64,000 nt of DNA from Thermomonospora echinospora (lineage in GTDB: Bacteria > Actinomycetota > Actinomycetes > Streptosporangiales > Streptosporangiaceae): contig NZ_FNVO01000002.1 in NCBI RefSeq assembly GCF_900108175.1, positions 559,051 through 623,050 of the forward strand. The letters run 5' to 3'. The notes beneath the pieces were generated by a model, which made no database searches, had not been told where the DNA came from, and worked only from the letters and a program-made list of their open reading frames with translations. The position numbers and the translations under genes are program-made. Of the stretch, positions 19,597 to 27,260 are shown one piece after another. Numbering within the stretch: the stretch's first letter is position 1; each line of letters begins with the position of its first letter.

Positions 19597-20294
19597 GCGT
19601 TGTGACGCTCCACCAGGGCGGGGAGGTCGACCAGGTCGTCCAGGACGAAGGTGCAGCGGCGCAGCGCCCGCTCGTCGTGCTGGATGTGGCCCCACGGCCC
19701 GCGCCGCAGGAAGGCCGCCCGCATCCCGAACGCCAGGGCCGGGCGGACGTCGTTGTCGATGCGGTCCCCCACGTACAGGATGTCGCCGGGCGGCAGGCCG
19801 CACTCGGCGGCGCAGCGGGCGAAGAACTCCGGCGACGGCTTGCTGACCCCCCACACGTCGGAGATCCCCACCACGTCCGCCTCCAGCCCGAGCGCGGCGA
19901 ACTGCTCGGCGGCCTGCACCGGCTGGTTGCCGGCGACCCCCACGTACAGGCCCTGCGCCCGCAGCCCGGCCAGGCACCGGCGGGCGTCGAAGTACAGGTC
20001 CTCGGCGCCGAAGCCGTTGGGCACCCCGGCCTCGGCGCGGCGCCGCTCCTCCTTGTCCAGGTCGAACCCGGGGCGGAAGTACTCCAGCAGGTCCAGGTGG
20101 GTGCCGCCGGTCGCCAGCAGCGCGCCCAGTTTGGTGAGGAACGTGTGCCGGGGCACCCCCAGCCAGTCGGCCCACCGGCCGTAGATCTCGCCCTCGTTGA
20201 TCAGGGTCTCGCCGATGTCGAAGAACACGGCCCTGATCGGCGCCCGGTCCGCCCCGCCGGTCGCGTCGCCGGTCGCCTCGCCCGTCGTCGTCAA
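19590..20294 (-). CDS. HAD-superfamily hydrolase
   Basis: A 234-residue haloacid-dehalogenase-type phosphatase. Motif I is degenerate: VFFDIGETLINEG has D-I-G-E instead of the usual DxDxT/V, as in several HAD-IA proteins annotated in actinomycetes. The second aspartate is replaced by Gly/Glu, so catalysis may be altered. Motif II-like VAGNQ, Lys in VSKPSPEFF and motif IV GDRIDND are present. The start is likely the TTG at 20294, which overlaps the stop of the metallo-hydrolase gene (TTGA), implying coupled translation. Confidence 0.78.
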   Translation of the reverse strand: MTTTGEATGDATGGADRAPIRAVFFDIGETLINEGEIYGRWADWLGVPRHTFLTKLGALLATGGTHLDLLEYFRPGFDLDKEERRRAEAGVPNGFGAEDLYFDARRCLAGLRAQGLYVGVAGNQPVQAAEQFAALGLEADVVGISDVWGVSKPSPEFFARCAAECGLPPGDILYVGDRIDNDVRPALAFGMRAAFLRRGPWGHIQHDERALRRCTFVLDDLVDLPALVERHNAP

Positions 20295-20935
20295 GGCAGC
20301 GACACCGACTCTCCCGGCTTCAGCCGCCGGTACTCCTTGCCGGCCTTGGCGGCGGCGTTGCCCACGTGGGTCTCCATCACGGAGATGCCGACCTCGTTGA
20401 GGATGCCGTCGTGGATGACGTACGCCCGCTCGGGGGCGACCTCCTTGACGTAGGAGTACATCTCGGAGACCTTCATCCACGGCGCGGTGCCGGGCAGGCA
20501 CAGGGTCGGCACCGGCTCCGACGGCACGGTCAGGGCGTCGCCCGGGTGGAAGACCTCGCCGTCCACCAGGAATCCGGTGTTGGGGATGGGCGGTACGTCC
20601 GGGTCCAGGATCTCGTGGTCCTCGCCGTACACGTGGACGTCGAACCCGGCGATGGTGAGGGCGTCGCCGTGGCCGGCGGCCCTGACCCGCCCGCCCAGGT
20701 CGGCGAGCTTGTCGGCCACCACGTGGGAGGCGTACAGCTCCAGGCGCGGGTTGGCGGCCATCGCCTGGCGGAGCCGGTTCTCGTCGAAGTGGTCGAAGTG
20801 CTCGTGGGTGATGAGCACGGCGTCGGCGCCCTCCAGCGCGTCCTGCTCGGGGGTCAGGCCCCCGGGGTCGATGACGAGGGTGCGGTCGTCCTTGGTCAGC
20901 CGGACGCAGGCGTGTCCCAGCTTGGTCAGCTTCAT
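20291..20935 (-). CDS. MBL-fold metal-dependent hydrolase (UlaG-like)
   Basis: A 214-residue metallo-beta-lactamase-fold protein. THEHFDHFD gives the HxHxDH metal site; further ligands are in FHPGDA and VIHDGILNEVG. It resembles the L-ascorbate-6-phosphate lactonase-like (UlaG) group, whose members in actinomycetes mostly have unknown substrates. The ATG at 20935 has an excellent site (GGAAGGAGG). It is the first gene of a two-gene unit with the HAD protein and is divergent from the phosphotransferase pair. Confidence 0.85.
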   Translation of the reverse strand: MKLTKLGHACVRLTKDDRTLVIDPGGLTPEQDALEGADAVLITHEHFDHFDENRLRQAMAANPRLELYASHVVADKLADLGGRVRAAGHGDALTIAGFDVHVYGEDHEILDPDVPPIPNTGFLVDGEVFHPGDALTVPSEPVPTLCLPGTAPWMKVSEMYSYVKEVAPERAYVIHDGILNEVGISVMETHVGNAAAKAGKEYRRLKPGESVSLP

Positions 20936-21021
20936 CGGTCCTCCTTCCGGCTCCGATGCTTTCACGTGCCGGCGCGCCCCCGGACGGCCGGGGAGCGTTG
21001 ACGGGCACCGGGGCCGTTAGG

Positions 21022-21035
21022 TAGAACACGTTCTA
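21022..21035. promoter_or_regulatory. Perfect KstR-type operator (TAGAACACGTTCTA)
   Basis: This 14-bp palindrome matches the TNNAACNNGTTNNA pattern known for KstR, the TetR-family repressor of actinobacterial cholesterol/lipid catabolism genes. It lies 39 bp before the start of the phosphotransferase gene, in the divergent gap 20936-21073, a typical repressor position. That the regulator is KstR itself is inference. Confidence 0.7.
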
Positions 21036-21073
21036 CTCAACGGTCCGTGCGCGACCGGTGCGAGGAGGCGGCC

Positions 21074-22126
21074 ATGCCCGTTCCCGACCAGCGCGATCCC
21101 GACACGACCCGGCGGCTGCTGGCCGGATGGCTGGCGCGGCGCCTGCCCGGCGCCCGGGTCCTCCATCTGGAGACCCCCCGGACCACCGGCTTCTCCAGCG
21201 AGACCCTGATGTTCGAGATGGAGTGCGACGGGCGCCGGGAGTCCCTGGTGGCCCGGGTGGCGCCGCTGGCCTACCAGATCTTTCCCGAGCCCCGGTTCGC
21301 CGAGCAGTACCGCCTGATGCGGATCCTCGACGAGCGCACCGACATCCCCGTCCCGGCCATCCGCTGGTACGAGCCGTCCACCGAGCCGCTGGGCGCGCCG
21401 TTCTTCGTGATGGCGCGGGTGGACGGGGACGTGCCCACCGACATGCCGCCGTACCACATGGACGGCTGGGTGACGCAGGCGCCGCCGCGGGAACGGTCCG
21501 CCATGTGGTGGTCCGCCCTGGAGATCCTCGCCAGGCTGCATCGGCTGGACGTGGCGGAGCTGGGCCTGGAGTTCCTCGACCAGCCCCACTGGGGGCCGAC
21601 GGGGGTCCGGCAGCGGCTCGGCTATTACGAGCACTACCTGGGCTGGGCGTACCAGGGGCCGCAGGAGGTGGCGCTACGGGCTCTGCGATGGCTCAAGGCC
21701 AACATTCCCGAGGAGCCTGACCCGCCCGTGGTCCTGTGGGGCGACGCGCGGATCGGGAACGTCATCTACCGCGCGGGGGTTCCACAGGCGGTGCTGGACT
21801 GGGAGACCGCGATGCTCGGGGCGCCCGAGGAGGACCTCGCCTGGTACCTGTTCCTGGACCGCCACCACTGTGAGGGCGTCGGCGTGCCACGGCTGGAGGG
21901 CTTCCCCTCCCCGGAGGAGACCGTCGCCCGCTATGCCGAGCTGCTCGGCCGGCCGCTGCGCGACATGACCTATTACGAGGTGCTGTCCGGCTTCAAGTTC
22001 GCCGTCATCATGGCCCGGATCGGGCAGGCGATGCTCGACTTCGGCTGGATCACACCCGACGACCCGTTCCCGCACGACAACACCTCCACCCGACTGCTGG
22101 ACACGGTCCTCAAGGAGCTGGCGTGA
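21074..22126 (+). CDS. Aminoglycoside-phosphotransferase-like (APH/choline kinase fold) protein of lipid metabolism type
   Basis: A 350-residue APH-fold kinase. It has the Brenner motif GDARIGNVIY and the metal aspartate in VLDWETAMLGAPEEDLAWYLF. The glycine loop region is TTGFSSETLMFEME. Members found beside acyl-CoA genes, including the kinase domain of eukaryotic ACAD10/11, phosphorylate hydroxyacyl substrates; a drug-resistance role is less likely here. Start at ATG 21074 because GAGGAGG precedes it. A KstR-like operator controls the gene, and the GTG start of the next gene overlaps its stop. Confidence 0.8.
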   Translation: MPVPDQRDPDTTRRLLAGWLARRLPGARVLHLETPRTTGFSSETLMFEMECDGRRESLVARVAPLAYQIFPEPRFAEQYRLMRILDERTDIPVPAIRWYEPSTEPLGAPFFVMARVDGDVPTDMPPYHMDGWVTQAPPRERSAMWWSALEILARLHRLDVAELGLEFLDQPHWGPTGVRQRLGYYEHYLGWAYQGPQEVALRALRWLKANIPEEPDPPVVLWGDARIGNVIYRAGVPQAVLDWETAMLGAPEEDLAWYLFLDRHHCEGVGVPRLEGFPSPEETVARYAELLGRPLRDMTYYEVLSGFKFAVIMARIGQAMLDFGWITPDDPFPHDNTSTRLLDTVLKELA

Positions 22127-23208
22127 CGCTCTCCCCGCTCGACGACTACCCGATCCACCAGGTGCCGGAGGTGATGCGGCACACCGGCACCTCCGACCGC
22201 AACTTCTACGACCGGTACTACTTCAACTGCTTTCCGACCTCCGGCGAGGCGATGCTGATCGTGGGGCTGGGCCAGTACCCCAACCTCGGTGTCACCGACG
22301 CGTTCGCGCTGCTGCGCCGTGGACCGCTGCACCGGGTCGTACGGGCGTCGCGGGAGCTGGGCGCCGACCGGATGGACACCCGGATCGGCCCGTTGCGCGT
22401 CGAGGTGGTCGAGGGGCTGCGGCGGCTGCGGGTCGTGCTGGAGGACAACGAGCACGGGCTGGCGTTCGACCTGACCTGGGATGCCGCCGTCCCCGCCCAG
22501 CTGGAGCCGCCGCACTTCGTGCGCTGGCAGGAACGGGTCGTCTTCGACTCCCGGCGGCTGGCGCAGACCGGCCAGTGGACCGGCTCGATCACCGTGGACG
22601 GCGAGGTGCTGGAGGTCACCCCCGACCTGTGGTGGGGCTGCCGGGACCGCTCCTGGGGCATCCGCCCGGTCGGCGAGCCCGAGCCGCCCGGCATCCAGGT
22701 CAAGAACGCCGGGACCTTCTACTGGCTGTACGCGCCGATGCAGTTTCAGACCCACTCGATCCTGTGCATCCTCCAGGAGGACGAGAAGGGGCGGCGGGTG
22801 CTGGAGGAGGCGGTCCGCGTCTGGCCCGACCCGGAGCGGGAGCCGGAGTATCTGGGCCGCCCCGAGTACCGGCCCGTCTACCGGGAGGGCACCCGCGAGG
22901 TGGAGACCGCGACGATCTCGTTCGCCCCTCCGGGCGGCGAGCCGTTCGACGTGCAAGCCACACCGGTGCTGCCCGTCCACCTGATGGTCGGCACCGGGTA
23001 CGGGCTGGAGCCGGACTGGAAGCACGGCATGTACCAGGGGCCGGACCTCAAGGTGCAGGGCGTCTCCTATGACACTCGCAAGGAGGAGGACGCCGCCCGC
23101 ATGTGGGGCATGGTCGACGCCGTGGGCCGCTTCGAGTACGACGGGAACGTGGGGCACGGCCTGTTCGAATACTGGGCGCTGGGGCCGCATCCGAGTTTTC
23201 CACAGTAG
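22123..23208 (+). CDS. Conserved hypothetical protein, possible lipocalin-like (AttH/CrtC-type) fold
   Basis: A 361-residue soluble protein without signal peptide or membrane segment. I do not recognise it with certainty. The beta-rich pattern with a WWGCRDRSWGIRP motif near residue 175 recalls the W-x-D/R-WG core of AttH/CrtC-type double-lipocalin proteins that bind or hydrate apolar molecules. Its GTG start overlaps the kinase stop (GTGA), so the two are coupled, and both sit behind a KstR-like site. A role in handling a steroid or lipid substrate is inferred from that context only. Confidence 0.7.
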   Translation: MTLSPLDDYPIHQVPEVMRHTGTSDRNFYDRYYFNCFPTSGEAMLIVGLGQYPNLGVTDAFALLRRGPLHRVVRASRELGADRMDTRIGPLRVEVVEGLRRLRVVLEDNEHGLAFDLTWDAAVPAQLEPPHFVRWQERVVFDSRRLAQTGQWTGSITVDGEVLEVTPDLWWGCRDRSWGIRPVGEPEPPGIQVKNAGTFYWLYAPMQFQTHSILCILQEDEKGRRVLEEAVRVWPDPEREPEYLGRPEYRPVYREGTREVETATISFAPPGGEPFDVQATPVLPVHLMVGTGYGLEPDWKHGMYQGPDLKVQGVSYDTRKEEDAARMWGMVDAVGRFEYDGNVGHGLFEYWALGPHPSFPQ

Positions 23209-23253
23209 GCGCCGGGCCGCTGCGCGGCGGCCGGCGGGTGGCAGACTCGACCC

Positions 23254-24592
23254 ATGAGCGAGTGGGTGGGCAGGACCGCGACGGAGATCGCGGCGGCGGT
23301 GCAGACAGGGCAGGTCACGGCGCGCGAGGTCGTGCAGCGGCATCTGGACCGGATCCGGGCCATCGACAGCGAGCTGGGCGCTTTCGTCCGCGTCCGGGGT
23401 GAACGGGCGCTGGCCGAGGCGGACGAGGTCGACGCCCGCGCCGACCGGGCCGGGCTGCCGCTGGCCGGGGTCCCGGTGGCGATCAAGGACAACATCCCGG
23501 TCGCCGGGGAGCCGATGCGCAACGGCTCGCTGGCCACCCCGGCCGCCCCGCAGCGGGCCGACCACCCGGTGGTGGCCCGGCTGCGCGCCGCCGGGGCGGT
23601 CGTCGTCGGCCTGACCAACCTGCCCGAGCTGGCCATCTACCCGTTCACCGACAACGCGTTCGGCGTCGCCCGCAACCCGTGGGACACCCGCCGCACCCCC
23701 GGCGGCTCATCGGGCGGCGCGGCGGTGGCGGTGGCCGCGGGCATGGTCCCCATCGCGCATGGCAACGATGGTGCGGGCTCCATCCGCATCCCCTCGGCCA
23801 ACTGCGGACTGTTCGGCATCAAGCCCGGCCCCGGCGTGGTGCCCGCCGAGATCGGCTCCGACAGCTGGGGCGGGATGTCGGAGAACGGCCCGCTGGCCAC
23901 CACTGTGTCCGACGCCGCCCTGGCCCTGTCGGTGATGGCCGATGACCCCGCCCTGGCCGCCCCGCCCGTCCCGGAGGGCCTGCGCATCGCCCTGTCGGTC
24001 AAGCCGCCGGCCCCCGGGGTGACGATCCAGCGGGAGCTGCGGGCGGCGATCCGCACGGCAGGCCGGGAGCTGGTCGGCCTCGGCCACGACGTGCGGCGGG
24101 ACGACCCGGACTATCCCCTGTGGGCTGGTCCCGCCGTGATCAGCCGCTGGCTCGCCTACCCGGCCGCCGACGCCGAGCCCTACCTGGCCCACCCCGACCT
24201 GGAGACCCGCACCCGCAGGCACGCCCGCGCGGGCCGCGTGGGCCGCGGTCGCGCCCCTGTTCGAGCGCCGCGACGTGCTGGTGATGCCGACCCTGGCCCG
24301 CCAGGCGCCGGCCGCCCGCGCGGGCGGCGAGCGCTCCTGGCTGCGCAGCGTCGTCACGTCCCTGACCTACGCGCCGCTGACCGGCGCCTGGAACCTGGCG
24401 GGCTATCCGGCCGCCTCGGTCCCGATGGGCGTCAGCTCCGCGGGCCTGCCGATCGGCGTCCAGCTCGTGGCCGCCCCCGGCAACGAGGCCCTGCTCCTGG
24501 GCCTGGCCGCCCAGCTGGAGGCCGCCCACCCCTGGTCCCGCCATGCCCCGGCCTACAACCCGTCCCGCCTCGCCGCGGCCACCGGACGGTGA
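23254..24592 (+). pseudogene. Amidase-signature hydrolase gene disrupted by a frame change
   Basis: Residues 1 to about 325 are a good amidase-signature protein: catalytic Lys in VAIKDNIPVAG, cis-Ser in GGSSGG and nucleophile region DGAGSIRIPSANCGLFGIKP. At about 24215-24240 the similarity leaves frame 1, which becomes Arg/Gly-rich nonsense. It resumes in frame 2 with RAAWAAVAPLFERRDVLVMP and runs to the natural C-terminus at 24592. Where amidases carry roughly 15-20 more residues between these two blocks the sequence is short, so a deletion rather than a simple +1 error is likely, at the repetitive tract around 24225-24245. A sequencing error is the alternative. The start ATG at 23254 lacks a strong ribosome site. 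Confidence 0.75.
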
Positions 24593-24624
24593 CCGGCCGG
24601 GGCCGGCCCCGGCCGTGGAAACGG

Positions 24625-24662
24625 CACCGGGGTGCCCGCCACCTGCGGCGGGCACCCCGGTG
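24625..24662. terminator. Bidirectional hairpin terminator, 16-bp perfect stem
   Basis: CACCGGGGTGCCCGCC and its exact complement flank a 6-base loop (ACCTGC). It lies between the convergent amidase and HesB-like genes and can end transcripts from both sides. No U-tract follows, as is normal in actinomycetes. Confidence 0.85.
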
Positions 24663-24681
24663 GGTGGTCTTCGGTCAGATG

Positions 24682-24978
24682 TCAGGCGGGGGTGCCGGGG
24701 CTGTCACCAATGGTGAAGGCCACGTCCCCCTGCGGGTCGACCTGGGCGTCCAGGGTCTTGTCCTGCAGTAGCTCCGCCGCCCCAGGCTCCAGGTACACGC
24801 GGGCGCCCTCTTCCTCGACGATCTCGTCCCCCGCCTCTGGAGCGGGCGCCACGGACAGGCTGAGAGTCTGCGAGCCGTTGACGCCCGACGCGATGCGGAT
24901 ACCGGTCTCAGGCGGCAGTTCCGGGTTGGCGGTCACGGTACGGATCACCTGAACGGCACCGCTGGTCAGCGTGAGCAC
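24682..24978 (-). CDS. HesB/IscA-like protein lacking all cysteines
   Basis: A 98-residue protein. N-terminal LTLTSGAVQVIRTV and the later EEGARVYLEPGAAELLQDKTLDAQ follow the A-type Fe-S carrier fold (HesB/IscA). IscA binds iron or clusters through three conserved cysteines (Cx60-65CxC), but this protein has none, so it cannot act as a normal cluster carrier. The GTG at 24978 is preceded by GAGGAG at 6 bases; a longer reading upstream runs into a non-coding repeat and is rejected. Confidence 0.72.
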   Translation of the reverse strand: MLTLTSGAVQVIRTVTANPELPPETGIRIASGVNGSQTLSLSVAPAPEAGDEIVEEEGARVYLEPGAAELLQDKTLDAQVDPQGDVAFTIGDSPGTPA

Positions 24979-25110
24979 GATCAGCTCCTCACATTCGGTT
25001 TCCGGACCCGCTCTGCCCTGCCCAGGCCCCCACCGCGTAAACCCCCAGGACCGGCCGTCCGAGCCGGCACGATCGCCCCGACGACCGGCGCGGACATCCC
25101 GGTCCCCGAC

Positions 25111-25312
25111 CGGGTCCCACAGGTCCGCGGAGCGATGAACGCGATGTCCGCCAGATAGCGAGCCACCTCGCCACAACCGCGAACGAACCAGGCCACCGAC
25201 CGGCTCCCACAGGTCCGCGGGCCGATGAACACGATGTCCGCCAGACGGCGAGGCCACCTCGCCACAACCGCGAACAAGCCAGGCCACCGACCGGCTCCCA
25301 CAGGTCCGCGGA
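25111..25312. repeat. Intergenic tandem repeat of about 90 bp, 2.2 copies
   Basis: CCCACAGGTCCGCGG begins copies at 25116, 25206 and 25297 (periods 90 and 91). Copies one and two match along nearly their whole length, including CACCTCGCCACAACCGCGAAC and AGGCCACCGACCGGCT; the third is cut after 15 bp. The array lies between the start of the HesB-like gene and the stop of the LLM gene, both on the minus strand. It does not look like coding sequence. Confidence 0.85.
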
Positions 25313-25383
25313 ACGTCCTCCAGGCCGGTGAACGCGGTACCCGCCGGTGCCCGGGTGGGCACCGGCGGGCGGGGGCGGGCGGG

Positions 25384-26340
25384 TCAGTCCGCCGAGGGGG
25401 CCAGGGCGCGGACCGCCTCGGCCGGGGACAGGCCGCCGCCGGGGACCACCGCGACGATCGGGGTGGTCAGGCCGGCGTCGACGTACTGGCGGATGCGGTC
25501 GCGGCAGGCGGCCGGGGAGCCGTGCACGATGAGGTCGTCGACCACCTCGTCCGGGATGGCCGCCAGGGCGCCCTTGCGGTCGCCGGCCGCCCAGGCGTCG
25601 TTCATCGGCTTGAGGGCGTCGCCGCGGCCGAGCCACTCGTGGAACGCCGCGTAGACCGGGACGGTCATGTAGGCGGCGATCATCCAGCGGCCGATGCGAC
25701 GCGCCTCCTCGGCGTCGTCGGTGGGGCACACGAACAGCCGGGCCAGCAGTTCGGGCCCGTCCCCGAGGACGCCGCGGACGGTGCGGACGTCGTCCGGGGA
25801 CAGCCAGTTGGTGATCGCGCCGTCGGCCTCGCGGGCGGCCAGCCGGAGCATCCCGGGACGCAGCGCGGCCAGCACGATCGACGGCGGCTCGTCCGGAGCG
25901 CCGTCCAGCTTGAAGCCCTTGACGCCCACCGCCTCGTCGGTCACCTTCTCACCGGCCAGCGCCTTGCGCAGGAACCGCAGCGTGTCCCGGACCCGCTGGT
26001 ACGGCTCGGTGAACGGGATGCCGTTCCAGCGCTGCACGATGGTCTCCGAGGAGGTGCCGACGCCCAGCACGAAGCGTCCGGGCGCCAGCCCGGCCAGCGT
26101 GGCGGCCTGCTGGGCGAGCAGCGCCGGGCCGCGGGTGTAGACGGGCACGATCGCCGTCCCGAGCCGCAGCCCGGGGTCCCACTGGGAGGCGAGGGCGAGC
26201 GGGGTGAACGCGTCGGCGCCGTTGGTCTCCGCCGACCAGGCGTCGGTGTAGCCGAGGTCGGTGAGCCCGGCGACGATCTCCCGGTGCTCGGCGAGCGGCA
26301 CCCCGGTCATCGGGATGGTCAGGCCCCAGCGAGCGGTCAT
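25384..26340 (-). CDS. LLM-class (luciferase-like) F420-type oxidoreductase
   Basis: A 318-residue TIM-barrel protein of the bacterial luciferase-like superfamily. LGVGTSSETIVQRWNGIPF and the region around GGRFVLGVG-type loops fit the actinobacterial F420-dependent group; FMN use cannot be excluded. It resembles Rv3520c-type oxidoreductases associated with the cholesterol cluster. The ATG at 26340 follows GAAGGAGG. The SDR gene ends 13 bp upstream, so the two form an operon that reads away from the DUF35-thiolase gene. Confidence 0.85.
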   Translation of the reverse strand: MTARWGLTIPMTGVPLAEHREIVAGLTDLGYTDAWSAETNGADAFTPLALASQWDPGLRLGTAIVPVYTRGPALLAQQAATLAGLAPGRFVLGVGTSSETIVQRWNGIPFTEPYQRVRDTLRFLRKALAGEKVTDEAVGVKGFKLDGAPDEPPSIVLAALRPGMLRLAAREADGAITNWLSPDDVRTVRGVLGDGPELLARLFVCPTDDAEEARRIGRWMIAAYMTVPVYAAFHEWLGRGDALKPMNDAWAAGDRKGALAAIPDEVVDDLIVHGSPAACRDRIRQYVDAGLTTPIVAVVPGGGLSPAEAVRALAPSAD

Positions 26341-26353
26341 GGTGGTGCCTCCT

Positions 26354-27121
26354 TCAGGCGATCGAGGGGCGGACGATGGAACCGCCGTCCACCACCAGGG
26401 TCTGTCCGGTCATCCACGAGGCGGCGTCGCCGGCCAGGAAGACCACCGCGTTGGCGATGTCCTCGGGCTCGCCGAGCCGGCCCAGCGGCAGCGCCTTGCT
26501 GATCCGCTCCTGGTTGGGCTCCCACAGCGCGCGGGCCAGGTGGGTCTTGACCAGGCCGGGGGCGATGGCGTTGACCCGTACGGCCGGGGCCAGCTCCACC
26601 GCGAACTGGCGGGTCAGGTGGATGACGGCGGCCTTGGTGGCGTTGTAGTACCCGATCCCGCCCTCGGTGACCATGCCGCCGACGCTGGCCATGTTGACGA
26701 TCGCGCCGCCCCGCTCGGCCATCGACCGCTTCCACGCCAGCGAGGTCCACTGCACGATGGCGAACTGGTTGACCTCGACGGTCTTGGCCGCGCGGGCGGC
26801 GTCGAGGTCCACCATCGGCCCGTAGTAGGGGTTGGTGCCGGCGTTGTTGACCAGCACGTCGATCCCGCCGAACTCGGCCACCGCCGCGTCCACGCAGGCG
26901 GCCGCCTGCTCGGCGTCGCCGACGTGCGCGGCCTTGGCCAGCACTCCGACCTCCGGGTGGGCCGCCCGGATCTCGGCGGCCACCTCGTCCAGCGATTCCT
27001 GCTTGCGCGACGACAGCACCACGTTGGCGCCCTCGGCGGCCAGCGCCATGGCGCTGGCCTTGCCGATCCCGCGCGAGGCGCCGGTGATCAGCGCCGTCTT
27101 GCCCTGCAGTCCGGTCCGCAT
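26354..27121 (-). CDS. SDR-family NAD(P)-dependent oxidoreductase
   Basis: A 255-residue classical short-chain dehydrogenase. Cofactor motif TGASRGIGKA (residues about 12-21), NNAGTN, catalytic serine in NMASVGG, and YNATK as the YxxxK motif are all intact. The C-terminus (MTGQTLVVDGG) is typical of the FabG-like/hydroxyacyl dehydrogenase group. The ATG at 27121 has GAGGAG 5 bases upstream. It is the first gene before the LLM oxidoreductase, and the promoter gap it shares with the DUF35-thiolase gene contains two palindromes. An acyl-CoA or steroid alcohol substrate is inferred from context. Confidence 0.88.
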   Translation of the reverse strand: MRTGLQGKTALITGASRGIGKASAMALAAEGANVVLSSRKQESLDEVAAEIRAAHPEVGVLAKAAHVGDAEQAAACVDAAVAEFGGIDVLVNNAGTNPYYGPMVDLDAARAAKTVEVNQFAIVQWTSLAWKRSMAERGGAIVNMASVGGMVTEGGIGYYNATKAAVIHLTRQFAVELAPAVRVNAIAPGLVKTHLARALWEPNQERISKALPLGRLGEPEDIANAVVFLAGDAASWMTGQTLVVDGGSIVRPSIA

Positions 27122-27168
27122 GCGCACTCCTCGATCTCGCGCCCGAATGGCATTCAGGGTAGCCAGTG

Positions 27169-27182
27169 ACCGACCAGTCGGT
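27169..27182. promoter_or_regulatory. Palindromic operator ACCGAC-CA-GTCGGT
   Basis: A perfect 6-2-6 palindrome in the divergent gap between the SDR and DUF35-thiolase genes. Such sites are typical of TetR-family repressors; the TetR gene at 29121 is the nearest candidate to bind it. Confidence 0.5.
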
Positions 27183-27231
27183 ATGTGGCGGCCCCTCCCC
27201 TTCCGGCGGCCGTTCGCCCGGTATAGATTTG

Positions 27232-27245
27232 AGCAACCGCTTGGT
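27232..27245. promoter_or_regulatory. Second operator-like site AGCAACCGCTTGGT
   Basis: One base away from the AGCAAGCGCTTGGT-type palindrome bound by many fatty-acid/acyl-CoA TetR repressors. It sits directly before the AAGGAGG ribosome site of the DUF35-thiolase gene, so binding would block initiation. The corresponding CAATCGCTTG at 5875-5884 may be a related site. Confidence 0.4.
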
Positions 27246-27260
27246 TAAGGAGGTCGCCGC

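Noticed and set aside
21074-22126. Aminoglycoside resistance gene
   Set aside because: The fold is APH-like, but the KstR-type operator and coupled hypothetical protein point to lipid metabolism.
24682-25362. Longer version of the HesB-like protein starting in the 90-bp repeat
   Set aside because: The extra residues are translations of the intergenic repeat, and GAGGAG supports the GTG at 24978.
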